A DNA stretch of 64,000 nt from Blepharisma japonicum (lineage: Eukaryota > Ciliophora > Heterotrichea > Heterotrichida > Blepharismidae), in assembly GCA_949751835.1 (NCBI GenBank), contig CATKHK010000032.1, positions 372,001 to 436,000 on the forward strand, given 5' to 3'. Both the position numbers and the translations under genes were made by a program. This document shows positions 1 to 11,041 of the stretch, in pieces. Position 1 is the first letter of the stretch, and each line of letters starts with the position of its first letter. The notes beneath the pieces are model-generated. The model was not told the DNA's origin and ran no database searches. It was given only the letters and a program-made list of their open reading frames with translations.

Positions 1-570
1 ATTCTTAAGCACTTAGGACTTCCTTTTGAAGACATCCGCCATACTCATGAATCATGGGGAAAACTGAAATCAAGTGGAGTTCCAGAATTCGGTCAGCTTC
101 CGATGCTTGAAATTGACAACCGTACTTTAGTCCAATCAAGAGCTATTGAAAAATATTTACTTCGGAGAGCTGGTCTTCTTACTAATGATCTTTATAAAGC
201 TTATCAATCAGAATCTATTGTAGGCTTTATAGATGATCTCAAATCAGAACTAGCAAAAGTTGTTTTTGATGAAAATAAAGAAAAAGTCGTCAGATGGAAT
301 AGTGAAAAGCTACCTGGAAAAATCCAAAAATTGGAAAACAGGCTAAATCAAAATAATTCTCATATTGTTGGAGATGAAATAAGCCATGCAGATTTTGTAG
401 TTTTTCAATGGACTTATGATTATTTCTTGAGAAAGAATAAAGTTGCTACAATGAAGCCAGTGCTTGAAGGAAACTCTCCAAGGCTTCTTAGATATTGTGA
501 AAATTTCAAGAGAAGTAGCCCAAATTTATCTGCTCATCTTGATTCAAGAGTAGATGATAAGCCATTCTAA
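1..570 (+). CDS. Glutathione S-transferase, sigma-like (5' partial)
   Basis: The frame is open from base 1, so the N-terminus lies outside the window; the protein runs to a TAA at 568-570. Seen: GQLPMLEI followed by LVQSRAIEKYL, the thioredoxin-fold glutathione-binding segment of sigma-class GSTs (cis-Pro loop, then the QSxAI motif that contacts the gamma-glutamyl group). An all-helical C-terminal half follows with ISHADFVVFQW, matching the usual 'SxADF' N-capping/hydrophobic-staple region. About 189 residues are visible of a usual 200-210, so only the first strand and its catalytic Tyr are missing. Known for the family: cytosolic conjugation of glutathione to electrophiles or prostaglandin-type isomerisation. 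The substrate cannot be told from sequence. Confidence 0.85.
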   Translation: MLKHLGLPFEDIRHTHESWGKLKSSGVPEFGQLPMLEIDNRTLVQSRAIEKYLLRRAGLLTNDLYKAYQSESIVGFIDDLKSELAKVVFDENKEKVVRWNSEKLPGKIQKLENRLNQNNSHIVGDEISHADFVVFQWTYDYFLRKNKVATMKPVLEGNSPRLLRYCENFKRSSPNLSAHLDSRVDDKPF

Positions 571-929
571 ATGCTTTATTCATAATCTAATATTAAAGTC
601 TTAAAGCATGGGATAGATAAATAATAAGCTAAAATATTTACTAAAATACCCTTTTCAAGAGTTAAAATAAAAATTATATTCCAAATATGCTTAATTCTGA
701 ATTTTCAAAGTAAAAAAGACTAGATAAAATTTTTCCCAAAATTATAAGATTTAAGAATAGATGTCTATGCACTAGTATTAGTTACTATTTGTTATGTCGA
801 TAATTTTTAATTTACTGTGGATATTCATCCAAACAAATTATTTTAAAATGACTTTTTCTCATGTGTTTTAAATTTCAATAAAATCCATTAATTAATCAAA
901 TTTTACGTTGATAGTCGTTTTACATAAAT
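571..929. other. Intergenic, AT-rich
   Basis: No open frame of convincing length, no RNA gene and no repeat recognised between the GST stop and the next start. It presumably holds the 3' end of one gene and the promoter of the next. Confidence 0.5.
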
Positions 930-1820
930 ATGGGTTGCGCTGGCAGCAGATCTGAGCTCACTCCAGAAGAAAGATGCATTGTGAATGCGGAAAATATTCT
1001 TCAATACAACCAATGCAACAGTCAAATGGTCGACTATTGTCACAGGAAATATTCATCAAACAATGAGATTAATCCAGAACAATGGAAAGACATCATTTTG
1101 ACACTAAATCTCAAAGCAGATAACACTGCTCAGAACAAAAAGATAGCAGACTTCTTCAACCTTTTCAAGGGCCCAGAAGGCAAATTCCACTTCCGTCATT
1201 TATTAGTGCTTGGAATTATGCTTAGTAATTCTGAATCAAAAGAAAAAGCCCGACTTTTGTTTGAGACCCGTGACAGCAACGACTCGAAAGCCATCTCAAA
1301 AACTGAGCTGTTTGGCTTAGTTGAAGACATGATTGAAATCTCAGTCAGTAGACTTCCTCGCTTATTCGTCCAAACACCTCACTTCCAAATGACAGAAGAA
1401 GATATGAGGAAGTACGTTTTAACTTTAACTCAGCTCAAAGATAAAGCTAAAACACCCATGGCCAACAGATTCATCGGACTAACAAAGACTTCTGAAGAAA
1501 CCGTATCATTAGCTAACTTTTTAAAGACTATTGAAGATGTGGAAACCGCAAAACTTTTAACTCCAACTGGAATTAGAACTTTTGTTTCTAAACAAAAGCC
1601 ATCAGCAGCTACAAGCTCCAAGTTCGCTGGACTATTAGGACAAAAGAAAGCAGCTGAGCCAGTAAAAGAAGAAAGCAAATCACCTAGCAAAGAAAATGGA
1701 GAAGCTCAAGCCAAGAAAGCTGAAGAACACCATCACCATGAAAAGAAACATAAGAAGTCTTCCTCTTCTAGTTCTTCTGACGAGGAAAAGAAAAAAAAGA
1801 AGCAAGAGTCGAAAGCATAA
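930..1820 (+). CDS. N-acylated EF-hand-like protein with lysine/serine-rich tail
   Basis: A 296-residue protein. It begins MGCAGS, a good N-myristoylation site with an adjacent palmitoylatable Cys, so membrane attachment is likely. Residues about 30-150 look like a calcineurin-B/recoverin-type EF-hand bundle: a helix, a GPEGKFHFRHLLVLG segment and a loop-like DSNDSKAISKTELFGLVE that resembles a Ca2+-binding loop (D-x-N-D-x-K-x-I-x-x-x-E). The last about 70 residues are low complexity: a His cluster (EEHHHHEKKHKK), a Ser run and Asp/Glu-Lys blocks. The family assignment is inference; only one loop looks capable of binding calcium. It converges on the RING gene with 65 bp between stops. Confidence 0.7.
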   Translation: MGCAGSRSELTPEERCIVNAENILQYNQCNSQMVDYCHRKYSSNNEINPEQWKDIILTLNLKADNTAQNKKIADFFNLFKGPEGKFHFRHLLVLGIMLSNSESKEKARLLFETRDSNDSKAISKTELFGLVEDMIEISVSRLPRLFVQTPHFQMTEEDMRKYVLTLTQLKDKAKTPMANRFIGLTKTSEETVSLANFLKTIEDVETAKLLTPTGIRTFVSKQKPSAATSSKFAGLLGQKKAAEPVKEESKSPSKENGEAQAKKAEEHHHHEKKHKKSSSSSSSDEEKKKKKQESKA

Positions 1821-1885
1821 ATATAAGTTAACTTCTAGAAAAAACTCGATAAGATTTTTCACCGTATTAATTATAATCTAGCACA

Positions 1886-2479
1886 TTATTTTTTCCTACA
1901 CATTGGGCACGATTTTTTCATGCTAAGCCATCTATCAATGCAGTCAGGATGGTAGAAATGGTCACAATACAGTACTTTTATGCTTGCACCATTATCGATT
2001 TCATCAAGACAAATTGAGCAGACTTTTGATGAAAATTCATCAGTCATCTGCTTGATTTTTGCCCTTCTATGGTTGTTAGAAGCTCTGTTGCTGAAATTGT
2101 TATTTGCCATCCGTGATATAGATTCAAATCTTGAGTTTGATGGTAACTCTTCTGACCCTGATTCAATTGAATCAATGTAATTCTCTAAATTCGAAGAGGA
2201 AGACGAGGAAGATGAAAAACTTCTGTCGAATTCTGACATGCTTTGTTCGTCATTGTAAAATGGATCGTCTGAGTCCTCACTGAGGTCACTGTCTGAGTCT
2301 AAAAGTGAATGTTCCGTCGAGTCATTTCGCTGGCGATACATACGGCTTAGGTCTATATTAACATGCTCAAGGAATTCGCCTCCACATCTAGGACAGATAA
2401 GCTCATTAGTGTAAATTGGGGAAGTTCTTAAGCAGGCATGGCAATAAAATTGTTGTCTATGTAGAATTGCTCCTTCCAT
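1886..2479 (-). CDS. RING-H2 E3 ubiquitin ligase with N-terminal zinc ribbon (RNF115/126-like)
   Basis: A 197-residue protein. Near the N-terminus CHAC and CPRCGGEF (CxxC...CxxC) form a small zinc ribbon as in RNF126/RNF115 (BCA2 zinc finger). The centre is acidic and serine-rich. The C-terminus has a complete RING-H2: CSICLDEI, then CDHFYHPDCIDRWL, then CPMC. This C3H2C3 order recruits E2 enzymes; known members transfer ubiquitin to cytosolic or trafficking substrates. The architecture (ribbon, disordered linker, terminal RING) matches RNF126 but is shorter. Its start lies 279 bp from the divergent start of a Ubc4/5-type E2, the class of E2 such ligases normally use; that proximity may be chance. 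Confidence 0.88.
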   Translation of the reverse strand: MEGAILHRQQFYCHACLRTSPIYTNELICPRCGGEFLEHVNIDLSRMYRQRNDSTEHSLLDSDSDLSEDSDDPFYNDEQSMSEFDRSFSSSSSSSSNLENYIDSIESGSEELPSNSRFESISRMANNNFSNRASNNHRRAKIKQMTDEFSSKVCSICLDEIDNGASIKVLYCDHFYHPDCIDRWLSMKKSCPMCRKK

Positions 2480-2743
2480 TTAAATCAAGTTAAGATAAAA
2501 ATCTAAAAATAAAAAGACTGTAAATGTGTCAATGAATTAACGAATTTCTTAGTTTTATCAGCAATTTTCTATAAAAATAAAATTTATCGTCATAAAAATT
2601 TCTTTTTTCTTTTCAACAGCCTCAGCTTCTTTTCTGCTTTTTTCTTAGCTTTAAAAAGCCCCTTTAAAATCCCTTTTCGTCAGAAGAAAATAGGGATAGC
2701 ATTTTATACAAAAGAGGTAGATAAATTCAATTATAAAAATTAA

Positions 2744-3205
<462 letters not shown>

Positions 3206-3599
3206 ATAATTTTATCACTTATAAGTTTGATTTAACTAAATTCTGGATTTTCTTATTGAGGAATATTCTATAATAGAAAATTCTTTTTGGAGTTTCGATA
3301 ATAACTAAAGTTATTATAAAGCAAGTAAGGGCAATTTATTAAGAGTAATATTCATAGAATAGAAGGTAGCTAAATATTAGTAACTATGTTCAAAAAAATT
3401 AACTTTGCATGCTATGCATTTTACTCAACTGGAGATTAGATTTATGAAATTTTGCTCTGCAAAGGTTATAAAGACATTAATATTTATTATGTGTGCGATA
3501 ATATTCAAATCATCATCTCGAGCTGAGCCCAAAATATGTATTTAAAAGCTGACATAGGCATTCGCTATATTTATTGTTATTTTAGTCATATTGTGAATT

Positions 3600-3716
3600 C
3601 TGAAATATCCTGATTCAGCACATCCTGAACATATTAGAGTGAATCGCTATATGAAGAATATATTAGAGTTTAATTAAATCAGTCACTATACAGAATGGAC
3701 AAACTTTATGCATATA
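3600..3716 (+). pseudogene. Decayed E2-like copy (3' end only)
   Basis: Read in frame from 3600 this gives LKYPDSAHPEHI, then MKNILEFN, a TAA, and then TEWTNFMH. It lines up base by base with the C-terminal 40 codons of the intact E2-like copy at 3817-4281 (LKYPDLADSENI ... VENIEEFY ... AEWTRLYA). An in-frame TAA and substitutions in the last codons show it is not functional. Sequence upstream of about 3590 no longer aligns by eye. Confidence 0.72.
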
Positions 3717-3816
3717 AAATACAGTCTCATTAGCAGTTATTATTAGTAAGATTATTATAACTAATAAATATTATAAAAGTATACTATTAATCACCAAATG
3801 GGCATAATAAATTACC

Positions 3817-4281
3817 ATGATGAAGTGCTCTCCAAATTGTTATACTAGACCAAAGCTTATAAAAGATCTAAAAGAACTCGAAAATACTCTGCCAGTGAAG
3901 TATTCGTTATGGCCCATATCTTCTCAAAACATTTATGATTGTATTGGCGCAATAATTGGCCCTGAAAACACTCCTTATGAAAGTGGGGTTTTTTATGTAA
4001 GAATATCGTTGCCTTCTCGCAATCATGGCTCTCTTGCTGATATTAAATTTCTAACAAAAATTTACCATCCAAATATAAACACACAAGAAGGAAATGTATC
4101 TCCATGCAACTTAAGAAAAGCTAGAAATGATATAATGCAAATAATAGAAACGCTATACAGCATCCTGAAGTATCCCGATTTAGCAGATTCTGAAAATATT
4201 GAAGCTAGAGATTGCTATGTAGAGAATATAGAAGAATTTTATAAAATTGCGGCAGAATGGACAAGACTTTATGCATCATAA
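3817..4281 (+). CDS. E2-like protein lacking the catalytic cysteine (tandem copy A)
   Basis: A 154-residue protein. It keeps the UBC fold landmarks: IGPENTPYESGVFYV, FLTKIYHPNIN with the HPN triad intact, and the terminal helix AAEWTRLYAS. In the active-site loop, counting from HPN, the position of the catalytic Cys holds Val (EGNVSP instead of GGICLD), and the following DQWSP segment is lost. The conserved [10 protein letters not shown] loop is also replaced. It should therefore not form a ubiquitin thioester. UEV proteins (UBE2V/MMS2, TSG101) are known precedents for inactive E2 folds acting as partners or ubiquitin binders. The next gene is a near copy with start codons 570 bp apart, and about 35 bp of 5' flank and the 3' flank are shared, so this is a tandem duplication. 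Confidence 0.82.
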   Translation: MMKCSPNCYTRPKLIKDLKELENTLPVKYSLWPISSQNIYDCIGAIIGPENTPYESGVFYVRISLPSRNHGSLADIKFLTKIYHPNINTQEGNVSPCNLRKARNDIMQIIETLYSILKYPDLADSENIEARDCYVENIEEFYKIAAEWTRLYAS

Positions 4282-4386
4282 AAATTACTTTAATAAAATG
4301 GGTTATAAACCAGCACATTATTGATAAGGAAGTAATAAATTTAAAGCATAATATTAGTCATCAAATGGATATAATAAATCACTATA

Positions 4387-4845
4387 ATGCAGTGCTCTTC
4401 AGATTGTTACACTTCACCAAAAATTAGGAAAAATCTAAAAGAATTAAAAAATACTCCGCCAGTGAAATATTCAGCATGACCAATATCTCCTCAAGGCATT
4501 TATGATTGTATTGGCGCAATAATTGGCCCTGAAAACACTCCTTATGAAAATGGGATTTTTTATGTAAAAATATCGTTGCCTTCTCACAATCATGGCTCTC
4601 TTGCTGATATTAAATTTCTAACAAAAATTTACCACCCAAACATAAATGCACAAGGAAAAATATCTTCACATGTGTTGAGACTATCTGGGAATGATTTAAA
4701 ACTAATATTAGAAATGTTATACAGCATCCTGAAGTATCCCGATTGAAAACATATTGAAAATATTGAAGCAAGAGATTATTATAAAGGGAATATAGATGAA
4801 TTTAATAAAATTGCCACAGAATGGACAAGACTTTATGCATCATAA
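4387..4845 (+). CDS. E2-like protein lacking the catalytic cysteine (tandem copy B)
   Basis: Read with TGA as Trp this is an intact 152-residue protein; with the standard code it would look broken. Two TGA codons fall at Trp positions, one of them the aligned TGG Trp of copy A (SAWPISPQ against SLWPISSQ). It starts MQCSSDCYT and ends ATEWTRLYAS, like copy A. HPN is kept, but the catalytic Cys position is Ser (GKISSHVL). It could in principle be an oxyester-forming mutant, but the surrounding loop is also degenerate, so a non-catalytic E2 variant is more likely. Its 5' flank (TCATCAAATGGATATAATAA) nearly repeats that of copy A. Confidence 0.82.
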
Positions 4846-5559
4846 GAAGCAATTTAATAAAAATGCATTATAAATCAGCGATTTAATAATATAAAGTTAT
4901 TAATTTTTTTTAAGATCTTCATACTTATAGGTGGTTTTTCTATCTTTGAGTTCAAATTATATACGTTCTTAAGACGGGAAAGTCTGCTAGCAATCTAATC
5001 TGAAATTTAGCAATTAATACTAGTGTTGAGAAATAAAAATTTTAAATAAATCTTTTTTCATATTCCCATATTTATTTTCAATTATATTAAGCATTAAAAA
5101 AATTATAATCCGGTTATCTTATATCTTTGAGCTATAAAAACCGATAAATTATATAAATTAATAGCATTTTTAAAATAAGATGTTCTTTATACTGCTAACT
5201 AAGCCAAAGCTTTGAAAGGCCTAAAGCACATATAAATACTTTGCCAGTTAATTATCTATATATTCTAAATATTCATGACTGATTAGTTAGATAATTACTA
5301 CTTATGATAATAAGATATATATGACTGAATAACGATGCCTACACACATATCATGATATTATCTAATTGTCAAGTATCTTGCAAAAATGAATTTAAGAATT
5401 CCTGAAAAAATTAGATTTGATACTGCTAAATGCATGCTAAAATCGAATTTTCAACTAAGTGATAAAGAATATATACGCTAGCAATTATTTTTAATTCAAA
5501 ATTATTTAAACCAAATCAAATAAAAATAAAATACTAAGAGTTGTGTTTATAAATAACTT
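4846..5559. other. Intergenic with a decayed E2-like copy
   Basis: AT-rich spacer between E2-like copy B and the stop of the helicase on the other strand. The only structure recognised is the decayed E2-like 5' end at about 5180-5300, listed separately. The remainder shows no gene. Confidence 0.5.
5180..5300 (+). pseudogene. Decayed E2-like copy (5' end only)
   Basis: From an ATG at 5180 the DNA tracks the start of copy A: GCCAAAGCTTTGAAAGGCCT against GACCAAAGCTTATAAAAGAT, then ACTTTGCCAGTTAATTATCT against ACTCTGCCAGTGAAGTATTC, then ATTCATGACTGATTAG against ATTTATGATTGTATTG. Frameshifts and TAA/TAG codons are scattered through it. It is a relic of another tandem copy and is recognisable for only about 120 bp. 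Confidence 0.6.
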
Positions 5560-6921
5560 TTAATCTGAATCACTGCTATTTGCACTACTGGTAATAATAT
5601 TATCTTCTTCTCCACTGCTTGCTGTGTACTCTCCTAAATTCTTTTTGATGATTCTTCCTGGCGGACTTACACTTTTCAAAAATGCTCCTGGTTTAAGCCT
5701 CTCCATGATTCACTCGTCTCCTGGCCTTATAAAGCAAGTGACTTTCCCTTGTTTTTCTCCCCTTCCAATCCTTCCCACTCTTTGCAGTAACGAAGAATTA
5801 TTTGATACTGAATCAAAAAGCACCACATGTTCCACATCTAAATTTAGCCCTCTTGTAACAATTTCTGAAGCCACTAGTACCTTTGCTTCTCCTCTCAAAA
5901 ACTTATAAAAGTCATCTGCTCTACGTTCTGCAAGCATATGTGTATTGGTTGTTGCATAAGTAATGCCACAATCATCAAGCATATTTTTAATGCTTTCAAG
6001 CTTATTCTTAGTATTTGCATATAAAAGGAATTTTTTGGATCTGCTCACATTTATTAGATTTTTTAAATGCTCAATGTCTGTCATGTTATTGCGTGTATCT
6101 TCGCCAAGCTGAATAAAGTCAATTTTTAAGTTCGGGCTGACTCTTTCATAGTTTTCTGACTGATATATATGAGTTGGCCTTATTATACTTGTCATAGACC
6201 TTATATCATCGTTAGAAGATGACATAGAGCACACAAACTGTCTACCTTTAGTACCAATGCTTTTCAGCACGTTAAATATAGGATCCACATAATATCTATC
6301 AGTCAGCAGCAAATCACATTCATCAAAAACCACAGTACGTGGATCAAAATTGAACTGCTTCACATGCTTCAAATAATTTACTATTACTTCGATACCCCTT
6401 GCCCCAGTAATCACAATATCCCATACATTTCAGTTCAAATTGCGGGCCATATTGATTAATCCTAATTTTCTTAGCTGGCTTGCATTAGCAGATTCTGCCT
6501 TGAAGAACTGAATAACTCCAGCCAGATCATGCATCCCTGTTGTTCGAAAAATTGCTAATTCTGGAAAAAGCATTCTCAGAGTTGAATAGGTCTGAAATAT
6601 CAATTCTCTGTTAGGTATTACTATTAAAGCTCCATGTCTACCTAGATTTTCTAATTTATCATGCTCTTTATTGAAAGCTCACTGCAGATTTTGTTCTTTG
6701 TAGAGATCGAGAATTTGAGATCTGTTATTTTCTTGGGAAATTTTTTGGGCTAGCGCAATCATTCATGCTAAAGATTTACCACAACCTGATTCTCCAGCCA
6801 TTAAAACGTTTTGGTCACTGAGTAAGCCTGGCAGAGCTTGTTTTTGATAGGTATTCAAAGCTTCGACACCCAATTTTTTTAAGTTTGCTTGGAGAATTGG
6901 ATTAAGGCCAGAGAGAGCCAT
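5560..6921 (-). CDS. Divergent DEAD-box RNA helicase (DECD motif)
   Basis: A 453-residue protein when TGA is read as Trp; it begins MALSGLNPIL at 6921 and ends SSDSD-TAA. Helicase motifs occur in order: a Q-motif-like NTYQKQALP, Walker A GESGCGKS (residues 43-50, a variant of AxTGSGKT), motif Ia IPNRELIFQ, Walker B DECD (200-203), SMSSS in place of SAT, ASEIVTRGLNLD (motif V) and QRVGRIGRGEKQG (motif VI). Both RecA-like lobes are therefore present. It would couple ATP hydrolysis to RNA duplex or RNP remodelling. The changes in motifs I, II, III and VI are unusual together, so activity may be altered. The start is supported by the upstream AT-rich region and the complete Q motif. It separates two parts of the E2-like cluster. 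Confidence 0.85.
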
Positions 6922-6997
6922 TATCAAATATTTTAATCGTAAAATGCACTAAAGGAACTTAAGCAAATATTATTTATGGAAAATAATTTAAAGCAAT

Positions 6998-7441
6998 ATG
7001 CATCTAAAGCTACTTAATAGAGAACTATATCAGTTTAGAATGCTTGGCAACGAATTTTATAATGTATGGCAAGTTAATGATAATGACATTGAGAATTTAA
7101 TTGGAGCAATTGCGGGACCTATTGGAAGTCCATATGAAGGAGGAATATTTTTTGTCAAGATAGCAATTTCAAACATTTTTCCACTGAAAAGTCCGAGTAT
7201 TACTTTCCTGACTAAAATTTATCATATCAACATATGTGGATCTTCAGGGGTTGTATCTCCAGAGTATGATTTATGATTTCCTTTAACAACTTTGGTAGAG
7301 ATGATGGAAAATTTGCTAACTCTGCTAAGAGAGCCTGATCCTGACTGTGCTTTAAATCAAATAAGCTATGATCTATATAAAAGAAATAGAGAGAGTTACG
7401 AAAAAATAGCTAAAGAATGGACAAGGCTATATGCAATTTAA
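6998..7441 (+). CDS. E2-like protein lacking the catalytic cysteine (copy C)
   Basis: A 147-residue protein with one TGA read as Trp (EYDLWFPLTTL), which lines up with the DQWSPALT of active E2s. Landmarks: GPIGSPYEGGIFFV, FPLKSPSITFLTKIYH and the C-terminal KEWTRLYAI. The HPN triad is degraded to HIN, and the catalytic Cys position is Val (SSGVVSPE). It is closer in length and in the FPLKSP loop to the active E2 than copies A and B are, so it probably diverged independently. A UEV-like, non-catalytic role is inferred. It starts only 76 bp from the divergent helicase start. Confidence 0.8.
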
Positions 7442-7881
7442 TTTTAAAAATAGATGCGCATGCAATATTTTTTAATTTATTGTTTTTGTTGTGAATTTTG
7501 CTATAAAATTTGGCAAGATAGTGTAAAGCACTATATTATATATTTAAGTGGGTTTTAATTTTCAATAAAGATGATCACGCTCTTTAAGGAATGCCTCTTG
7601 ATTGCTAGTCATTTATAGTTTGCATCAGAATGGGAATAGTTTTTAGATAATTAATTTATTTCAATTAAATCTTAGCCAATTAAGACACTCTTATATTTAA
7701 TTTGCAATGATTATAAGTTGCATTCTTTGATTCGCAAGCTTAAGAAAATTATTAAATATATAAATATTATAATTCAAAGATTTGATAATTTTTTAGATTT
7801 AATATTAGAAAATAATATTTTAGGCTTAAAGATAAATCTGCTTACCGACCTTAAATATTCCAGGTATTTTATAATATTTAA
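7442..7881. other. Intergenic, AT-rich
   Basis: No gene recognised. A 72-codon open frame overlapping the ARF start in another frame is very A/T- and Ile/Asn/Lys-rich and looks like chance. Confidence 0.5.
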
Positions 7882-8433
<552 letters not shown>

Positions 8434-8862
8434 TGCTATTAATTATTATCTGAAATAATCATAAAATTTAATATAAAATATATAAATAAAGTTAAGAATA
8501 AACTAAAAGAAAAATATAGATTTTGTTCTTGAGAATTGAAGCGATTAAAATGAGTATTAAAAATAATTTATTTATAAATTAATAGAGGAAGTAATCATTG
8601 AAATAGATAATCAGAGTTTTGAAACTAGTTTTTAGATTTTTAATCTACTTTTAGGAGAATACTAAATTAATTTAAGAAGAGTTAATAATCAATGCTAGAA
8701 AAAAAATTTCCGCTTATTATCAACTGATACTAGCCAGAGAATATATAATTATTAATGTCTTTTATTCATTTTTTGGTTTCAATGACCATTTTAATAATTA
8801 TTCTTATTAATGGAAATTAATAATAATTAGCATACCATCATTGAATTTTTAGTAAATTAGAA
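8434..8862. other. Intergenic, AT-rich
   Basis: No coding frame, RNA gene or clear repeat seen between the convergent ARF and propeller-like genes. Confidence 0.5.
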
Positions 8863-9972
8863 TTATTCCAGAACTATGATCTGTCCTTTCTTTGTCCCCA
8901 AAAATATTTGATGAGTATCTTCATTTATCCCAACTATATTTATGCACTGCTCTTTTGGTATACAAATAGTGCTTATGAGATTTAATTCTTTTTTATTGAT
9001 TACATGAGCAAGTTTCAACACTTTATCAAATATAACCACTAAATCTTTATCACTGCAGGCAATAATGCAAAAGCCACTTGAAGGCACAAATCTCTCAAAA
9101 TTAGACAGAAAATATATTTTTCCAGTTGAAAAATTAACGACCAGATCATCCCCCTCTATCTCACAGATGTCAATAATTGATTCTTCACCTAGGATTTTTG
9201 TTTGGCAAGTAGTATAATTAATAGCAATGATTTTATTTCCGAAGAAGCACATTACACAGCCATTATTAATTTCATATTGAACTGAACTGTTCAGGCCCAA
9301 AACCTTTATTTTTCTTATCAATTCTGAATTAATTGTATAGATTTCTATAAAAATTCCATCAATTAAATCTCTTATAACTAAAATGTAGCCATTAGAATAT
9401 TTTGGACTTCCTTGGGAATTTATTGGGAATATGGATAGGGTTCTCGCTGTAATAATATCTCATACTTGGAATTCAGTTACATCTTTGTATGTGAAAATAC
9501 CTCTTTCACAATCTATTTTGTCAAAGTGACTATATAAAATTTGAGATGAGAAAAAAATTTCCGTTCTAGAATTGAGTATTTTTCCTAAAGAATTTAAAGA
9601 AACCGAATAAAATTTCATGAGTTCCGAAGTTTTATTTCTGAGTAAGAGAACAAGGGATTCTTCTAGAAAGCAAACTTTGAAACAGATCTCAAAAGACTCT
9701 GTTAATGGAAAGGATTGAACATTAGGAAGAACCGAGTGATATGCGCATCTGCCGAGCTTATCAATCGTAATAAGATGGCTTGCTTTGCTTTTAAGGAAAA
9801 CAATAGGAGATTCTGGCTTAGCAATTCTTAAGCTATGATTAGGTATTATGCGCTAAATAGTAGTTACAGATGAATTTCATACCCGCTGGTTAAGGAATTG
9901 CAAACTTGGAATAAAAGAACACCCTTTTATTTCTCTTTGTAATAGGTATTCAGAAATAAGACTTTCCTCCAT
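8863..9972 (-). CDS. Beta-propeller/WD40-like protein, unassigned
   Basis: A 364-residue protein after removing one 15-nt intron (9853-9867) that otherwise gives an in-frame TAG; TGA is read as Trp. It begins MEESLISEYL. The sequence is a run of short hydrophobic strands separated by turns, with EFQVWDIITARTL resembling a WD-repeat d-strand and a C-terminal IFLGTKKGQIIVLE resembling the closing blade. No catalytic motif or membrane segment is visible. Canonical GH...WD repeats are too degenerate to count, so the propeller assignment is an inference from strand pattern. Orthology is unknown; a scaffold role is usual for such folds. Confidence 0.6.
9853..9867 (-). other. 15-nt intron (propeller-like gene)
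   Basis: Minus-strand GTAACTACTATTTAG. It contains an in-frame TAG; removal joins WNSS to RIIPNHS and keeps frame with the remaining 8863-9852. Confidence 0.85.
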
Positions 9973-11041
9973 AAATTATTATTTTTTAGCAAATATTTTA
10001 TCAAATAAAACAAGAATTGCTTTAATGTCATTCAAAATTATAAATAAAGCATCATGGATTAAAAAATAATTTTCTGCATAAAAAATGGAATTACCATTAA
10101 TTTTTTAATATAAAAATTATGTATGATGTGACAGCCAGGGCTATAATATCGATAAAAAATTACAAAATTATTATCCTTTTAAAATCTATTAGATGGATAT
10201 CAAGTTTTTTAGCTATATTTTGCATGGAGAAATGAGAAGAGTAAAGATTATTTATTTTCTCCTTGCCAATATCTCTAAAATTGCTAATTAATTATATCAA
10301 ATATTCCTCCCAAACATTGGACTTGATAAATGCCAATAATAAAATAATTATAAATTGTAGCATAATTTTAGGGAGATTTTTATATTTCCTTTATTTTATA
10401 TATTACACCTCTACCAATATTATTTTAATAGCTTTGGAAATTTTTAAATAACGGTCAAATATAAACACCTGAACTTGTAAGTAATCAGCCAACAATCCAT
10501 GCTATTTCAAAGAAGATGAAGAGCTATTCTTTATCTTACCTTATTGCTATTTTAGCTAGGATTTTATAATTTATAAATGCATAAAGATATTATTTATATT
10601 ATTTTGGTTCGCCAACTCATTTATATTACTTAAATTTGAATTCTTAGACATCAATCTTAAAGTCATTTCGCTTAGAATATTCAAATACATTATAGAAGAA
10701 GCAAATATACAAGAATTAAAAAAATTATTATTCTACGATTAAAATTTAATTCAATAATTTTACTAAAGATAAGTTTAAAAATTGATCATATTATCAAATA
10801 ATTGTTTTTTAACTTTGCTATGAAATTTGAAAGAATAACATATTCTCAAACAATATCAAGATTTTATGCTTTAAGCCATATTTAAATCCAACAACTATGC
10901 ATTTTCAAAATTTATGTAAATCCAAAAATAAAATATAATTCTTCTTTATCCCAATAAAATACTTCACAGCTTTCCTTCTTCCTCTAAAACATTTTTTGTA
11001 AATTCACATTTTACATATATCTTTCCTATCTTTTATATTAA
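9973..11041. other. Long intergenic region with no recognised gene
   Basis: About 1.07 kb, the longest unexplained spacer here. It is strongly AT-rich. The best open frame (10263-10451, 62 codons) is an Ile/Leu/Asn/Tyr-rich hydrophobic string typical of chance frames in AT-rich DNA. No tRNA-like or repeat structure noticed. It lies between two divergently transcribed genes, so it contains both promoters. Confidence 0.5.

Noticed and set aside
10263-10451. 62-codon hydrophobic open frame
   Set aside because: Composition is Ile/Leu/Asn/Tyr from AT-rich DNA; no signal of a domain or conservation.
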